Shown one piece after another: positions 50,072 through 62,384 of a stretch of DNA of 64,000 nt (the stretch's first letter is position 1; each line of letters begins with the position of its first letter). The notes below the pieces were generated by a model, which worked only from the letters and a program-made list of their open reading frames with translations, was not told where the DNA came from and ran no database searches. The translations under genes and the position numbers were made by a program. This stretch comes from Globodera rostochiensis (taxonomy: Eukaryota; Nematoda; Chromadorea; Rhabditida; Heteroderidae), in NCBI GenBank assembly GCA_018350325.1, contig JAEVLN010000042.1:186001-250000 (forward strand), written 5' to 3'.

Positions 50072-50679
50072 ATGGCTGATGTTTACGATTTGCTTAGCAA
50101 TCTCAAAAAAAGGATGACACGGACACGACGACGAAAGGCTACGACCGCAAATGTTGGTGTTGGCGAGGTCTCCATTTCTGGTGAGTTAGTTCTGCTCCGC
50201 TCAACCAACTAGAGCCCGGAATTTTGAAAAATCCGAGGCCGAGATCGAGAAATTTGGGGATGGGCCGAGACCTAGATTTTCGAGATCAAAAATTTTCGAA
50301 ATTCCGAGAGTCTAGGTCTCGGAGTTTTCGACAAATTTCCAAGATTCGAGACCTAGACTCTCGGAAAATCTCGGATCGAGATCTCGATCTCGGCCGGGCT
50401 CTACAACCAACTCGTTTTTGCTTTCATTATTTTCTTTCAAACTCTGGTTTCTTCAGAGTAGTAAAGTAGTGTCTTGCAACCTTTTTATGTTTTTTTACAA
50501 TTTATCCATTTTCAGATAAATCGAGAAGCGGCGGTAGCAGTGGCTTCAGCATGCTCTGCATCACCCTGTTCATTATTGTGATGGCCATTGTTTTGTTGGT
50601 CGTCGTCTTCTTTGTTGTTGTGGTGATTTGGCCGGGCATAGTGGAGGACACACCGCTGGAGAACATGTTCGGTGATTGA
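50072..50679 (+). CDS. Small single-pass membrane protein
   Basis: Two exons, 50072-50180 and 50516-50679, join in phase (G then AT) to 90 residues. The N-terminus is basic ([15 protein letters not shown]), then GSSGFS, then a strongly hydrophobic span, [20 protein letters not shown], continuing FVVVVIW, and a short acidic tail ending ENMFGD. The charge pattern puts the N-terminus in the cytosol. No family recognised. The donor is GTGAGT and the acceptor TTTTCAG. The single intron contains a complete inverted-repeat element with target duplication. Confidence 0.75.
50210..50403. mobile_element. hAT-like MITE, CGAGATCTCG type, exact 8-bp TSD
   Basis: The ends TAGAGCCCGG and CCGGGCTCTA are perfect inverted repeats. 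CAACCAAC flanks both sides (50202-50209 and 50404-50411). The interior consists of CCGAGATCGAG and GAGTCTAGGTCTCGG words. It has the same ends as the copy at 25900. Confidence 0.9.
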
Positions 50680-50965
50680 TGCTTTTTCTGTTGACATTTG
50701 GACGTCTGAATCGACCGTTTACCGACGACTGAAAACATTTCCAATCCAATTGATAAAAGTTCCCGTTCAGGGATTTTGTTTATGTCTGTAATTCAGTGTA
50801 ATAAATGATGCTAACTGTTCACATACCAATTTCAAGTCCATGAGGTGAAAATATCCTCTATAAAATCTTTCATTTTTCTATTTTTTGCTCATGCATGAAG
50901 CTTATTTGTGTTAGCTGCACTAGAATTGTCATAATTTTGATGGTCCGTGACGATTCAGTTCCGGT

Positions 50966-51138
50966 TAGGGTGGCACGGGACCGGGACCAGTACTGAAATG
51001 GTCAATTTTTTCCATTTTGGTACTGAAATTTTAGTCCCGGTTTTTCAAAATTTCTTTAAAATCCCCTAATAATGGTCCCGGTGTTTTACTCCCTCCCGGT
51101 CCCTGTTTTTCCAAAAGTCCCGGTACCGTGCCACCCTA
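50966..51138. mobile_element. hAT-like MITE, GGGACC type, exact 8-bp TSD
   Basis: The ends TAGGGTGGCACGGGACC and GGTACCGTGCCACCCTA are inverted repeats. GTTCCGGT flanks both sides (50958-50965 and 51139-51146). The interior repeats GGGACC, GGTACTGAAAT and TAGTCCCGG. It lies in the spacer between two small genes. Confidence 0.9.
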
Positions 51139-51510
51139 GTTCCGGTGACGCCGTTTCAATAGTTTACACAAAATTTTGTTAGACTAGCCGCGTAGAATCC
51201 GAATTTGAGCTACGTTTTGGTCAATTTAAAACTTCCAACATTTTGTCAAAAGCAATTCCATTTATTTTTGGTCGTATGGATTATCCGGGTTTGACTTCTA
51301 GAACCCCGAACCCGAATTGGAACATTTTGTCAAAAATACAGAAATTCCATTTGTTCAAGATTTTGATCGGATGCTTTACTTAAGACCTCTGTGATTTGTT
51401 TTGTCACAAATTGTAGTTTATTGTTTTTGTGTGTGTCTGTTTTACATATTTATGGGATTAATAATATTGAATTTACTTTTTAAGCAAATAGCCAAATAAC
51501 ATATTGAACG

Positions 51511-52267
51511 ATGCCAATATCGGCGACCGAACCTTCCGAGATGAAGGGTAAGTAAAAGTTTTTGCACAAAAAAATTAATGGGTTTTTTTTTCTATTTTTC
51601 ACATTTTTTAGCATTAAAGCTGTGGAAAGCCGACATCAAACATTCGCGCTTGATCGTTGAGAAGGATCTCGTCTGGTGGAAGAAGGCATTTGCTGTGGCC
51701 AACTGCTGCTCCTCCATCAACTGCAACTGTTGCCCCAAACCGGGTAGGCTGACCATCCATCATCTAAACTTATTTTTACCAGAATTTTCCCGAAGCATGC
51801 TAATTGCGTCTAGCAGCTCATAACTTTTTTTTAAACTGACTAATCTTCATAATCTTTACATCATTTGAAAGCTCTAAATGATTAGAAGGTATATTTCAGC
51901 AACACCGAGCTGCTCCGATGCACCAATAAAAAGTTACAGATGAAAAAGTGTAAAAATCGGAATTTTTTGTTTTCTGGTTGTTCAATTTTATCCAATGCTT
52001 TTTCAAATGCTTACAATAGCTTCTTTACGGCCTTTTTTCGAATGATATAAAGATTATGAAGATTTGTCAATATTGAAAAAAGTTATTGAGCTGCTAAAAA
52101 CGTTCCTGAGACGCAGTTGGCCCCTACCCGGATTTTCCTAATTTTTTAGTAGGTTTTCTGTTTTATGTAAGCCTAAGCCTATAGCCTGCCTGATCACTGC
52201 TTTTTTTTAGCTACTAAATCTGATTTTTCTCGATTTTACAGGTGGTCGCCCTGTCTCCAAAAAATAG
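51511..52267 (+). CDS. Small cysteine-rich cytosolic-type protein, 64 residues
   Basis: Three exons, 51511-51547, 51612-51743 and 52242-52267, join in phase (G then CA; G then GT) and end in TAG. The protein begins MPISATEPSEMK, continues LKLWKADIKHSRLIVEKDLV and WWKKAFAVANCCSSINCNCC, and ends PKPGGRPVSKK. Five cysteines cluster in a CC-x4-CxCC block. There is no signal peptide, so the cysteines may be lipidated or bind metal rather than form secreted disulfides. No family recognised. The very small last exon is supported by phase and a TTTTACAG acceptor. Confidence 0.6.
51813..52102. repeat. Foldback element in intron 2 of the small Cys-rich gene
   Basis: The ends TAGCAGCTCATAACTTTTTT and AAAAAAGTTATTGAGCTGCTA are inverted repeats. 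Inner blocks also pair, for example CTTCATAATCTTTA with TAAAGATTATGAAG. The flanking octamers do not match. Confidence 0.75.
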
Positions 52268-53597
52268 AGGCGCACGCTGAGTGATTTCTTCGTTCCCCGT
52301 GATGGAATTGGCGATTGAATTGTTAACCAATTTTAATGATCTGTTTATGTCATCTAACCAACTCAATGTGTGTATATTTCGACGCATTTTATCGCAATAA
52401 AAAACCTGGCTCAGTTTTTGTTTTTTCAAATTTTGAATTGTGTTTAACATTTTTGGAAAACAAGGTCCCCTAATGGAAAATTGAACAAAATGCCCCCTAA
52501 GGCGGACAAAACGAACGGAAATTTTTTGATTCGGTTTAGTCAAAAAAAACAACTTATTTTGCCCAGCTCCGATCGGCTTTCCGAATCGCATGAATTTGGA
52601 ACGTTGAGATGAGACAAATAATGTGTTAAAATTTTTTGAAATTGGAAAATTGTTGAATTTAAAAATGATCAGAATACATTGTTGGATATACTGTAGTGGA
52701 TGGTCAGAAAACGGGTTGGTAGGCTTTGATCTTCCAGAACTCGGAAAAATTTATAAATTATATACGATAAGCGTAAGTTACAATAAAATAATTTTGAAAA
52801 TTAATTAATTGTTTCGAACAATGCAATTTGTGCTTTTGTCGACTCCCGTACAACCCGTCCGTGCTCTTTTGCCCTCTAAACTGTCCCCTAAATGTCCCCT
52901 AAACTGTCCCCCTGTCCCCTAAATGTCCCCTAAACCGTCCCCTAAATGTCCCCTAAACTGTCCCCCTGTCCCCTAAATGTCCCCTAAATGTCCCTAAACA
53001 ATTTGAGGCGAGGGGGTGGTGAGTAAAGAAGTGCTCTCTCCCTTTTGTCTGCCATCTCTAACTGCGCTCTCTGCTTGAAGTTGTTTTCTCTGTCGCGGTA
53101 TGTTAAGTGTCCGAGTGGGGAGGAAGATAACGCAAACAGAGAAAGCGCAGGTTAGAGATGTCAGACAAAAAGGCGAGAGAGCACTGTTTCAGTGCATCGC
53201 CCCTCGTCCCAAATTGAACCTATCACAAAATTTTGCAACAAATGCACTTGGACATATATATAGTGCCCCATTACGCATAAATTCATGCACAAGCTCGCCT
53301 GCAGCCCTGTCCCGCAGGCGATAGTCGAAAAAATGGCCACGACTATCTGATTCCGATTATTCCGATTGCTGCCGGAAAATCCTTACTTTGAAGTGAAAAT
53401 GCTAGCGGTTGTCAAAGGGTTGGATGTGAGAGCTTGAGCCTGTGCCATTCTTTTTGTTTCGCAAAGCGCGACGGATAATTTTTTAATTTATTTTTTTCAT
53501 TTTTAGTTATTTTTTATTATTGTTTATTTTAGTTTAAAAAAAGGAACAACCGTTTTATTATTTTAACTAAGTTTTAGAATTTTTTAATAATTTAAAC
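52268..53597. other. Spacer with CCCCTAAA repeats and a palindrome
   Basis: About ten CCCCTAAATGT or CCCCTAAACTGT words lie at 52862-52996. A long inverted repeat at 52998-53216 has arms TTTGAGGCGAGGGG, then GTGCTCTCTCC, GTCTGCCATCTCTAACTGCG and their complements. No exon seen. Confidence 0.6.
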
Positions 53598-53970
53598 ATG
53601 CCAATTTCGACCGATTCAACCAATGGAGGGGAAGACATAACAGCAGTTGATCAGGGTAAAGAAAACGATTTATTAATATTTATTAAAATTCTTGCCCAAT
53701 GTTTCAGAATATTTGTGGCCAGACTCATCTGAAGAAGTGCGTCTTTTACGGCACAGAATTGCCGAATTGGAACGCCAACAAACGATCAATTTGCCAATGA
53801 TCATCAAAATGGAGCTGGAGTTGAAGGAGTTCAAGCAAGAAATGAGGGCAAAGAACGAATTGGTCGGCACAAAGCTTGAACAGATGGAGGAATGGAAACG
53901 AATTGCGAAACTCGAGCTTCAAAATGTGAATTTTGATCAACAAAAATGTTTATATTTAATAGTTTCGTAA
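53598..53970 (+). CDS. Small coiled-coil protein
   Basis: Two exons, 53598-53655 and 53708-53970, join in phase (G then AA) to 106 residues ending in TAA. After a polar start (MPISTDSTNGGEDITAVDQ) comes an acidic and basic heptad-like helix: EEVRLLRHRIAELERQQTIN, then MELELKEFKQEMRAKNELVG and KLEQMEEWKRIAKLELQNV. This predicts one long coiled coil, likely a dimer. The last residues (QQKCLYLIVS) could instead be intron read-through if a donor at GTGAAT (about 53928) is used. It starts with MPIS like the preceding small gene, but the rest is unrelated. No family recognised. Confidence 0.6.
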
Positions 53971-56900
53971 AACACCTTCTTGAATTGAAACATTGGAAGG
54001 AAGCCGAGAACCATTCACTTTATTCATTATCAGCAATAATTTGATGAACGTGAAGCTTTAAGCTTTTAAAAGCTATTGTTAAGCCAAAGCAAAACAATTA
54101 GAGAATTTGTGAAAAAGATATTTCCATAAAACTATAAAAAACCCCGATTTTGTGCTTTTTTCACATTAGTAAACTCTTTAAAAACGAATTGAACCGCTTG
54201 GCTTTTTTGTTGTTGTTTTAAATGATGCTTCTCGCTGAAGTGTGAAAACAGGATCCCGATCCCGGCAATTGTATGAATGCCTTAGGCTGCTTGTCCCCAA
54301 AAAACCTCCGTCCAAAAAGCGTTGGTGTATTTCGTGCCCCTCTTTTTACCACCAGCCAAAAAGCACATTCACTCTTCAGCAGCAGCACAAGCAGCAGGAG
54401 GATGAGAAGCTTTGCTGCTGCTTTTATTTGTGTGTGTGAACGTTTTGTGTTTGCGCAATCGCCCGCCCCCGCGGGGGTTCTTCGGACGGATGCTTCTCAT
54501 TCATTCACTCACACTCTCTCTCTCTCGCTCTCTTTTTCTCTGCGAACAGTTCTTCTTTCTCTCTCTCACACATTGGAGAAAGACCCATCCATCCGATGGG
54601 ACGGGGGATGAAGCATTTCATTAAGCCGAACACATCCCCCCCCCCCCCCGCCTGCGCCGTCATTAAAATCCATTCATCGATTTGTAATGCGATTGATGGT
54701 AGCGGATAACGCGATGATGATCATTCATGATGGTGGTGGTGATGTGATTGAGGTGAGATCATGTTGTTGTTGTCGTCCACGTTCATATAGATGCTTCTTC
54801 AATCAAATCCCCACACAATCGCATTTCCTGCGGCGATATATGTATTTGTTTTACCCATTTTTGTCGCTGGCGTCCGTGTACGTGGTGAAAAAGTGGGGGG
54901 GGGGAGGGATGGTCTGCTGGCAAAAAGTGGGGATAAGCCTAAGCCTAATTGGAAAAGCATTCGATCCCCTGACAAAAATGATTGGCTTTTTTAATGCAAT
55001 TTTTCGTCAAAACCAGCTCGCTTATACGACGAACATTCTCCTCATTGTTCCGCCGTCGGCCGCCGCCGCCCATTCGCATCTGCAAATATTTGTTTTTGAA
55101 TGCCTACTAATTACCCTTAATGAGTGCTGTTAATTGATCCCCCCCCCCCTTTGATCCTCCCCCCCACCCCCCGCCTCCGAAAAGTCTCCCAAATCTTTTT
55201 GTGGCTCGGGAGGCGCGCCGTTCCGCCGTCATCGTTTGGGAAAAAGCTTTTTGGGGGCTGGAGGGGGGAGGGGTAACCTGTTTTTGTTATGGGAGGGGGG
55301 GGGGGGGGGGATTTGCTGACGCTTTTCTCTTCGGAGAAAGTTGCGCCCGGGGCGAAAGAGCGGCGGGGCAAACAAATTGGCCTCAATTTTAGGGAATGTT
55401 TTGATGTGCGGGACGACCATTTTTATAAAAGCATCCAAAACCCCCACGGCAAATTGATGCTTTTTGTTCCTGAACCTGAAAAATTAACTTTTTTTGGGAG
55501 TAAAAAAAATGCGAATGTGTGCCGAGTCCCGTCCTCTTTTTTCTCGACCGACCGACCGACCCAATCAATCAATATACTCAAAAAGCGATGTTTGGTTCGG
55601 CGCTCGGTTGACCCCAAATTGGACGAGTCTGACCCTAATGCGCTCCTGGTCTCGACTCGAGTGCCGAAACTCGGCCAATCGATCTTTTTGGGGCTCGGTT
55701 GACCCGGCTCCAAAATCTGAGCGCCAACATTTTCCGAACTGCTGTTGGTGCAGTTTGAACCCGAAAACGAGAGCCCCGAAGATTTGGTTTCTCTCTATCC
55801 GCGAACTCTTTTTTTCGGGGCTCGATTGACCGACTCGAAAAATATTCAAAATTATGAAATCCAGTTCCCCGGATCACATCAGCCACAATTTCCCCAACAA
55901 AATCCGGTCTTTTGCCCCAATTTGGCTCCCCCCCCCCCCTCCTCCCCTCCACACATCCAGACAATGTCCCCGCCCCCTGCCGTGTACGGCCCCAGCAGTC
56001 GCCTTCCATCCGGAGACAACAATCGTCGACCGCCATTCATCACCCCCCTCCCCTCCCCCCTTTCGCGTAAAGTGTCAATTGTCCTAAATGAGGAGAGGGC
56101 GGTGAGAATTGCGCACTTAAGCGGGCGCTGGAGGGGACACAACAAAGTCTCGCGCCCGCCGCACATTTTGAATTTGGCACAATTTTTGGCGTTATGAATC
56201 ATTCCCGTGTTTGTTTGTTTGTACAGCCCCCCGCGTGTGTGCATAACCAGGCCATGGTCAATTGGGCACGCTGTGGGGAGGGGGGGGGGCAATAAGGTCA
56301 ATAGTCAAACTCGAAAAAGGGCGACCTGCGCGCATTTTCATATTCACTCATTCATTCCCCCAAATTCCATTATATAAATGGGGGGTGGGGGGCTTCACTA
56401 AAACGCAGTTTAAAGCCGGGGGCATTATTATCTGGGGGGGGGGGTGTTAGACAAAAAATTTAATTTTTGAAACCTAAAAATGTCCTCCTGTGCCTTCTTG
56501 GACAAGCTACAAAGCGTCAAATTGGCCGGAAGCCCCCGGGGCGTTTTGGAGCCATCCGGTGCCCGCGGGGGGAGGGCGACTCTGGGCATTGTGCCAATCT
56601 TGTCCCAGCGCCTAGTTTAGACGTCGGATTTCATTTCATTTCTGGCAGCAGTTAGGGCCCAACCAAAATCGGTGGATTTTCACAATTTTTCCGGGACTCA
56701 AAATGCCGCGGCGGGTTTTTTTTGTCTCGGACAAATCTGACCGCGGCTTCTTGCTCCCAATTTTTTTTTAAATTTTTCATTTCTTCACCACACATTACAC
56801 ATCATCCATTCCATCTCATTTTCATTGGATCCTTTCCATCCAAAAATTGATGGCATTGGCATCAATTCGGCCCCTCCGCCGGGGGTGGTCTTCTCTTCTG

Positions 56901-57840
56901 TGCCAAAAATTAATAGGAAGTCCATTAAATATGCCGGACGGATTCATTGTTTGGCATTTTGTGCTTTTTTGGCGCGTCCCAAAAGAAATTTGAATTGCTT
57001 TCCCCCCCCCCCCCCCCCCCCCATATTTTGTACTATAAAAGTCCGCCCACCGCCCGACCCCTTTTTTAACGTTTTATTTCCATTTTTGGCCTCCACTTTC
57101 CCCCGCCCGCTGTTGAAAGTGAAAGTCCCCGCCGCGCCTATTCTTTTCTCTTTCCCGCCACTTTTTTTGGCACATTTTTTTTTTGTTGCCCCCATAAAAG
57201 CGCATTTTTTTGTCGCCTCCAGCAGCCCCTAAGGGGTTTTGCCCCCCCCCCCCCCCCCCGAGGGCACTTTCCTGCATTCCCCAATACACCGCGGGGAGCA
57301 TTCAAATAAATTGTTTTCATTTTTCATTCAGTTTACTTACAGTTGGTTAGATTGTTCAAATTTGGCATTTTTGGAAGAATTGGAACGGGAAATTCCTTCC
57401 ATCCGATCATTTTTTTGATCATTCATTCATTTTATTAATAATACGTTGGTTAGAGTGTTCAAATTTGGCATTTTGTTGACAGTCTATCCCGATCATTTTT
57501 TGGATAATTCATTCATTTTAATTAATAATTATTATTACTCACAATTAATTAATTACACAGTCCAAAGAATTTTGCGCAAAAAAAAAATTTGCACAAAGCC
57601 CGTAACACAAAAAGAGAAGAAGTAAGTGATCAATTGCAATTCGTACAATTTTTTGCGCAAATTATTGACTACTTTTTCTATCACTTACAAATTAGGGTAT
57701 ATTTGAGTTTTGTTCATTAATAATTAGAGACATTTTTCGTTGTGCCGTGCCGTAAAGTGCCATTTTATGAGACGATCAGAACTTCAAATTTTGCTTGTCG
57801 GGTAGCACTTCCTAATGAGAGGGGGGAGGGTAATCAGCTG
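53971..57840. other. Gene-poor spacer
   Basis: No phase-consistent gene. Contains TCTC microsatellites (54511-54560), poly-C and poly-G tracts (54641, 55140, 55300, 55930, 57003-57022, 57243-57260), three copies of GGGCTCGGTTGACC-like sequence (about 55605-55830), and small TTAGGC remnants near 54933. Open frames are Gly- or Pro-rich homopolymer products. Confidence 0.45.
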
Positions 57841-57854
57841 CTAATCGTTATTAA

Positions 57855-58115
57855 AGCGACACATATCTATGCCCTGGGGGGATGTTCTAACCGTCATTAA
57901 GGCGATACATATCCATGCCCTGCGGGGAGGTTCTAACCGTCATTAAGGCGATACATATCCATGCCCTGGGGGGATGTTCTAACCGTCATTAAGGCGATAC
58001 ATATCCATGCCCTGCGGGGAGGTTCTAACCGTCATTAAGGCTATACATATCCATGCCCTGGGGGATGTTCTAGCCGTCATTAAGGCGACACACATCCATG
58101 CCTTGGGGGATGTTT
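57855..58115. repeat. Tandem repeat, about 56-bp unit, five copies
   Basis: The unit runs GTCATTAAGGCGATACATAT, CCATGCCCTGGGGGGATGTT and CTAACC. Alternating copies have CTGGGGGGATG or CTGCGGGGAGG, suggesting a higher-order pair that was amplified. Confidence 0.85.
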
Positions 58116-58339
58116 TAGGTAAATTTTCCGGTCATCTCTCTTTATGGGTGAGGGAATTTTTTTTTGAAAATCCAATTAGCGCCCCGTCATTTTCTCTGAC
58201 ATCCGATCCCCCCCCCCGCTCACCCAAATTCAGTGAAGCGTTGCAAAATGTCCATGTGTCGGCTACGATTATCATCATCCAAATTCGCCCAATTGCGTGA
58301 AGCAATGGGCGACGCGACCTTTTATGGAAGTGAATGTTG

Positions 58340-59035
58340 TCATGTGGGGCTTCTTGTCTGATCAGTGATCGGGGCTCCAAAATGTTCTTTGTCTGATCAG
58401 CAGTGATCGGAGCGCCTTCGAAATATTTTTTGTCTGATCAGTGATCGGGGTTCCTGAAACTGTTTTTGCCTGATCAGTGTTTGTTCTCCCTATTTATTTT
58501 GGTGGTGGGGGCTCTTGTCTGATCAGTGATTGAGGTTTCCGAAATGTTTGGCGGGTTTTTGTCTGATCAGTGTTAGTTTGGTGGCTTCTTGCTTCGATAT
58601 TTTGGCCTCAAAATCTGACTGATCAAAAGTGACGACATTTTCAAGGCTTATCGATCAAAAAGCAGCGCGACTTAAACCTTTATGGCCCCCTTCCTTTTGC
58701 ACATATCATCGGTTCCAATCAGTTTGTTACGCCAATTAACCTTTTTTGGTTTGATCATGCTGCTCTAAATATGTTTCCGATCAAATCTAAATTCTTCTGA
58801 TCAGACATTCCGTTTTCGATCAGTCGTGGGGAATCCCCGAAATTTGGGCAACTGACTGATTATCATCAATCAACGATTCCATGACTTAGGTTTCCGATCA
58901 AATCTAAATTCTTCTGATCAGACATTCCGTTTTCGATCAGTCGGAGGGGAATTTCCTGAAATTTGGACAATTGACAATTATCAATCAACGATTCCATGGA
59001 TCTACATATGTTTCCGATCAAATTCCCACAGTCTG
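58340..59035. repeat. TGATCAG-rich repeat region
   Basis: Six spaced copies of GTCTGATCAGTGATCGGGG-like sequence (58357-58580) are followed by two to three copies, about 120 bp apart, of TTTCCGATCAAATCTAAATT, CTTCTGATCAGACATTCCGT and TTTCGATCAGTCG. Confidence 0.75.
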
Positions 59036-60030
59036 ATAGCCTATTTTAAGCCCTCCTCCCCTAATCGGTGGATTAAAAGCATTGATTTTGTCGACGCTTT
59101 TCAGTCGACCGGGTCACTCAACTCACTCACTCAATGGACACACAAATAATGGGGCGAGTGACCGCGACGGATAAAGCTTTTACTCTCTCTCTCTCTTTAC
59201 ATCGTTTCAACAAAAGAGGCCGCCGCCGCCGACCGACCCGCCGGATCAAATTGCCGGCGGCACATCGCGGCGGAGGCGGAAGATCCCCGGCGGGGGCAAT
59301 CCGTCCCCCGGCAAGACAAAGGGCTTTCTTTTGAGGCGAGAGTGCTCTATATCCGTCTTCTTGGCCATTGTTTTGTGCCCCCCCCCACTAAAATTTTGGC
59401 CATCCGACAGCCGGTGGCTTCTCGTGCAGCAAAAATGTTGTCCAACCAACCAAATGTGACGAAATGAACACGATCCCCCCATTTTTGAAATTTTTCTAAA
59501 CGCCAATTGTAAGCGGACAAAATGTCCATAATCCGGTTAAAAAATGTCTCCCGAGGGGAGGGCGTTTATGACGAATTTTCTCGGCCTTCGTTGTTTTTTG
59601 TCTCTTCTCCAAATATCTTCTCCCCGAAGGCGTTCAAAAAAGAACAACAAAAACGTCGAAACAGATTGGAAGAATTGGAGCGTGAAATGGCGGTCACTGG
59701 GCTGCCCGGGGGGGGGGGAGTTAAAGCCGATGAACCCCCCGGGGGGATCGGAACCATCCTTTATAACGCACTCGCTTATATATCCATATGGTGTTTAAAT
59801 CAACAATTGATGACCGAGATTATTCGCTGCTTAACCGGTCTTTAACAGAAGTTCAGCAAGTTTACCCGAAAAAAACTCAAATGTGCTGCGCGACCTGCTT
59901 GCTGTTTGTCCCGTTCTTTGGTCTTTCTCGTCTGCCAAAAGCCGGTCTACTAACATTTTTGACCACCCCGCTGCATGCCGGGCACATTTTCACTCTGATC
60001 GTTTAAAATGGCATTTTTTGTAAATTTCAT
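59036..60030. other. Spacer with one unassigned coding-like patch
   Basis: At 59632-59735 one frame reads AFKKEQQKRRNRLEELEREM, followed by AVTGLPGGGG, which looks like a charged helix. It runs into a poly-G tract and I found no partner exons, so I do not call a gene. No other feature was seen. Confidence 0.3.
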
Positions 60031-60034
60031 TTTA

Positions 60035-60540
60035 AATTTTGATCAATCTGATCGGCGCTGAGCTCTCCAAACATGCTTCGAAGCTTTCTTTAAATTCTGA
60101 TCAATCTGATCGGCTGAGCTCTCCAAACATGCTTCAAAGCTTTCTTTAAATTCTGATCAATTTGATCGGCTGAGCTCTCCAAACATGCTTTAAAGCTTTC
60201 TTAAATTCTGATCAATCTGATCGGCTGAGCTCTCCAAACGTGCTTCAAGGCTTTCTTTAAATTCTGATCAATCTGATCGGTTGAGCTCTCCAAACATGCT
60301 TCAAAGCTTTCTTTAAATTCTGATCAATTTGATCAGCTGAGCTCTCCAAACATGCTTCAAAGCTTTCTTTAAATTCTAATCAATCTGATCGGTTGAGCTC
60401 TCCAACATGCTTCAAAGCTGTCTTTAAATTCTGATCAATCTGATCGGTTGAGCTCTCCAAACATGCTTCAAAGCTGTCTTTAAATTCTGATCAATCTTAT
60501 CGGCTGAGCTCTCCAAACATGCTTCAAAGCTTTTCGGGTT
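60035..60540. repeat. 58-bp minisatellite, about nine copies
   Basis: The unit runs TTCTGATCAATCTGATCGGC, TGAGCTCTCCAAACATGCTT and CAAAGCTTTCTTTAAA. It is rich in palindromic words: TGATCA, GAGCTC and AAGCTT. Confidence 0.9.
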
Positions 60541-61732
60541 CTGTTTCTAAAGTGATCAGCGACCGACCAACCGCCGCACACTTAAACTTGTGCACAATTC
60601 CATTTCAACATAAATCCTCAAATCGCTTCTTCTGTTTCCAGTCGCCTCCTCCCCCCCCCCATTCTTCACTCCACAAACATTGGACTTGTCCGGTCGCCTG
60701 AGGGGATGATCCTTCCTCCCTCCCTCCCTCCATACCTTCCAACTAATCGTCCATTTTGCAGCACAACGATTTTCCCCTCCGGCGACGGATGGATGAGGGA
60801 AGAGGGGGGGGGGGCTAAATGCCCAAAACCAAACGCGTGTTGTTCCCTCCCCCCCCCCCTCAAATTGGGTATTTTCAAATGCTTCTTCTCCTCTCCACAT
60901 TTGTGAAAAGAAAGTTTTTAGTTTCCCCTCAATCCTTTTTAGTTTCATACAATTAAATCCGTTAAGCCAGGCTTAAGCTATGCTTAGGCTTAGGCCTAAG
61001 TCTAAGCCTAGCTTCAGTACTGGACAGAATCGGCAATCGTGGTGGGCTTCGGACGGGTAGCCAGCCGCCAAACTTGATTTTTGGAACCAAATGACCGAAT
61101 TCTGGCCCGGGGTTCGGAATTGGTTGTAACAGAGGCCAGAATCGGATTCTTCGACCCCGAAAACCTCCAGAAAAAAACATGTTTTTCATGACATCTAATA
61201 ATCACTGACGCATTTTCCGGGAGCCCCCCCCCCCTAAAGTGTCCGTAGAGTTTTTTTAGTTTTGAAACTTGGCACACTGGTGGTAGCACGCCGCCTCACA
61301 TTGCTTCAAAAACTGGCATTCCTCTTTGCTGCGGACGCCGGGGGCGAAATATAAGCACGCAGACTCAACTTTTCGCATTTTAACTTAACAAAAATTGATC
61401 TCTTTTGAGACCTAAAAGTTTACCGAGACTTTGAGACCACGACGCGCCAAGCAGTTGGACTTTTTGTCGCGTTGAGACCCGAGACTAGAGAAAGGACTTA
61501 AGAACCGATCGAGATTTTGATCGAAAAGCTCGAAAAAAAAGCCTCGATCGTGCTTCGTTCAAGATCACAGAAAAATCTCAAATCTCGCAAAAATCTCGGT
61601 AAAATTGTGTCGATTGATTTTTCGATTGAGAATCTCGAAAAAAAATCTCGGCCGTCCTTCTTGCCGCCGCCGGCCCTGTAAAAAGCCATTTACAAAATTT
61701 CAAAAAAAAATTTTTGTCCGCCGCGTTAGTTA
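60541..61732. other. Spacer with TTAGGC and GAGATTTCGA words
   Basis: A TTAGGC/GCCTAA block in mixed orientation lies at 60961-61012. A stretch of ATCTCGAAAAAA and GATTGAGAATC words lies at 61490-61655. Poly-G and poly-C runs occur near 60650, 60807 and 60850. No gene seen. Confidence 0.45.
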
Positions 61733-61999
61733 CAGGGGAGGGTCGAAACCTTTCGATTTCGATTTTGATAATTTCGAGGTTTTTCTACCGATTTTCTTTT
61801 CGAAAAAAATCGAAATTCAAAAAAAATTTTTGTCCGCCGCGTTAGTTACAGGGGTGGGTCGAAACCTTTCGATTTCGATTTTGATAATTTCGAGGTTTTT
61901 CTACCGATTTTCTTTTCGAAAAAAAAATCGAAATAAAAACACTTTTAATTTCGAAGATACTTTCGATTTCTGAAAAATTTTCCTTTCGACCCACCCCTG
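61733..61999. mobile_element. hAT-like MITE, TTTCGA type, exact 8-bp TSD
   Basis: The ends CAGGGGAGGGTCGAAA and TTTCGACCCACCCCTG are inverted repeats. GTTAGTTA flanks both sides (61725-61732 and 62000-62007). The interior contains two direct copies, about 115 bp apart, that include the left end and its flank again (CGCGTTAGTTACAGGGG at about 61838), so a partial tandem duplication happened after insertion. Confidence 0.85.
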
Positions 62000-62384
62000 G
62001 TTAGTTAAGCAAGGCCGTCCCAGACATTCGTAATTCGGCAAAACGTTCCATTAATTCAAAAGACGCGCCGCTGTTTTCAAAAGTTGTTTGTGTTTTGCGC
62101 GGCATAGACAAAACGCCAAATGCCTTCGGGCGATGAGCGGACGGAGGGCGGACGGCTAATTAGATCAATCCGCCGGGGAGATGAAAAGAACACACAATGA
62201 ATGAATGAATGGTTGATGACCCCAGAGGGGATGATGATCGCTTTATGTATGTTTTAGGATGGTCCGTCCGTTTTTGGATGCGTTCGTTGACCGGTTCGGG
62301 ATCAAAATTAGCCGTTCAGAAAGCTTTTCCCCTCCTTGCGAGAGAAAAACACCCAAAAGTGTCTCTAAATTGAATAATTAAAAG

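Noticed and set aside
54687..55133. Frame of 148 codons with two hydrophobic patches
   Set aside because: It crosses poly-G and microsatellite DNA, has no splice context or conserved motif, and lies in a gene-poor block.
59522..59845. Frame with a Lys/Glu-rich helix
   Set aside because: The helix at 59632-59735 looks protein-like, but it is interrupted by poly-G, the rest is random, and no partner exons with matching phase were found.
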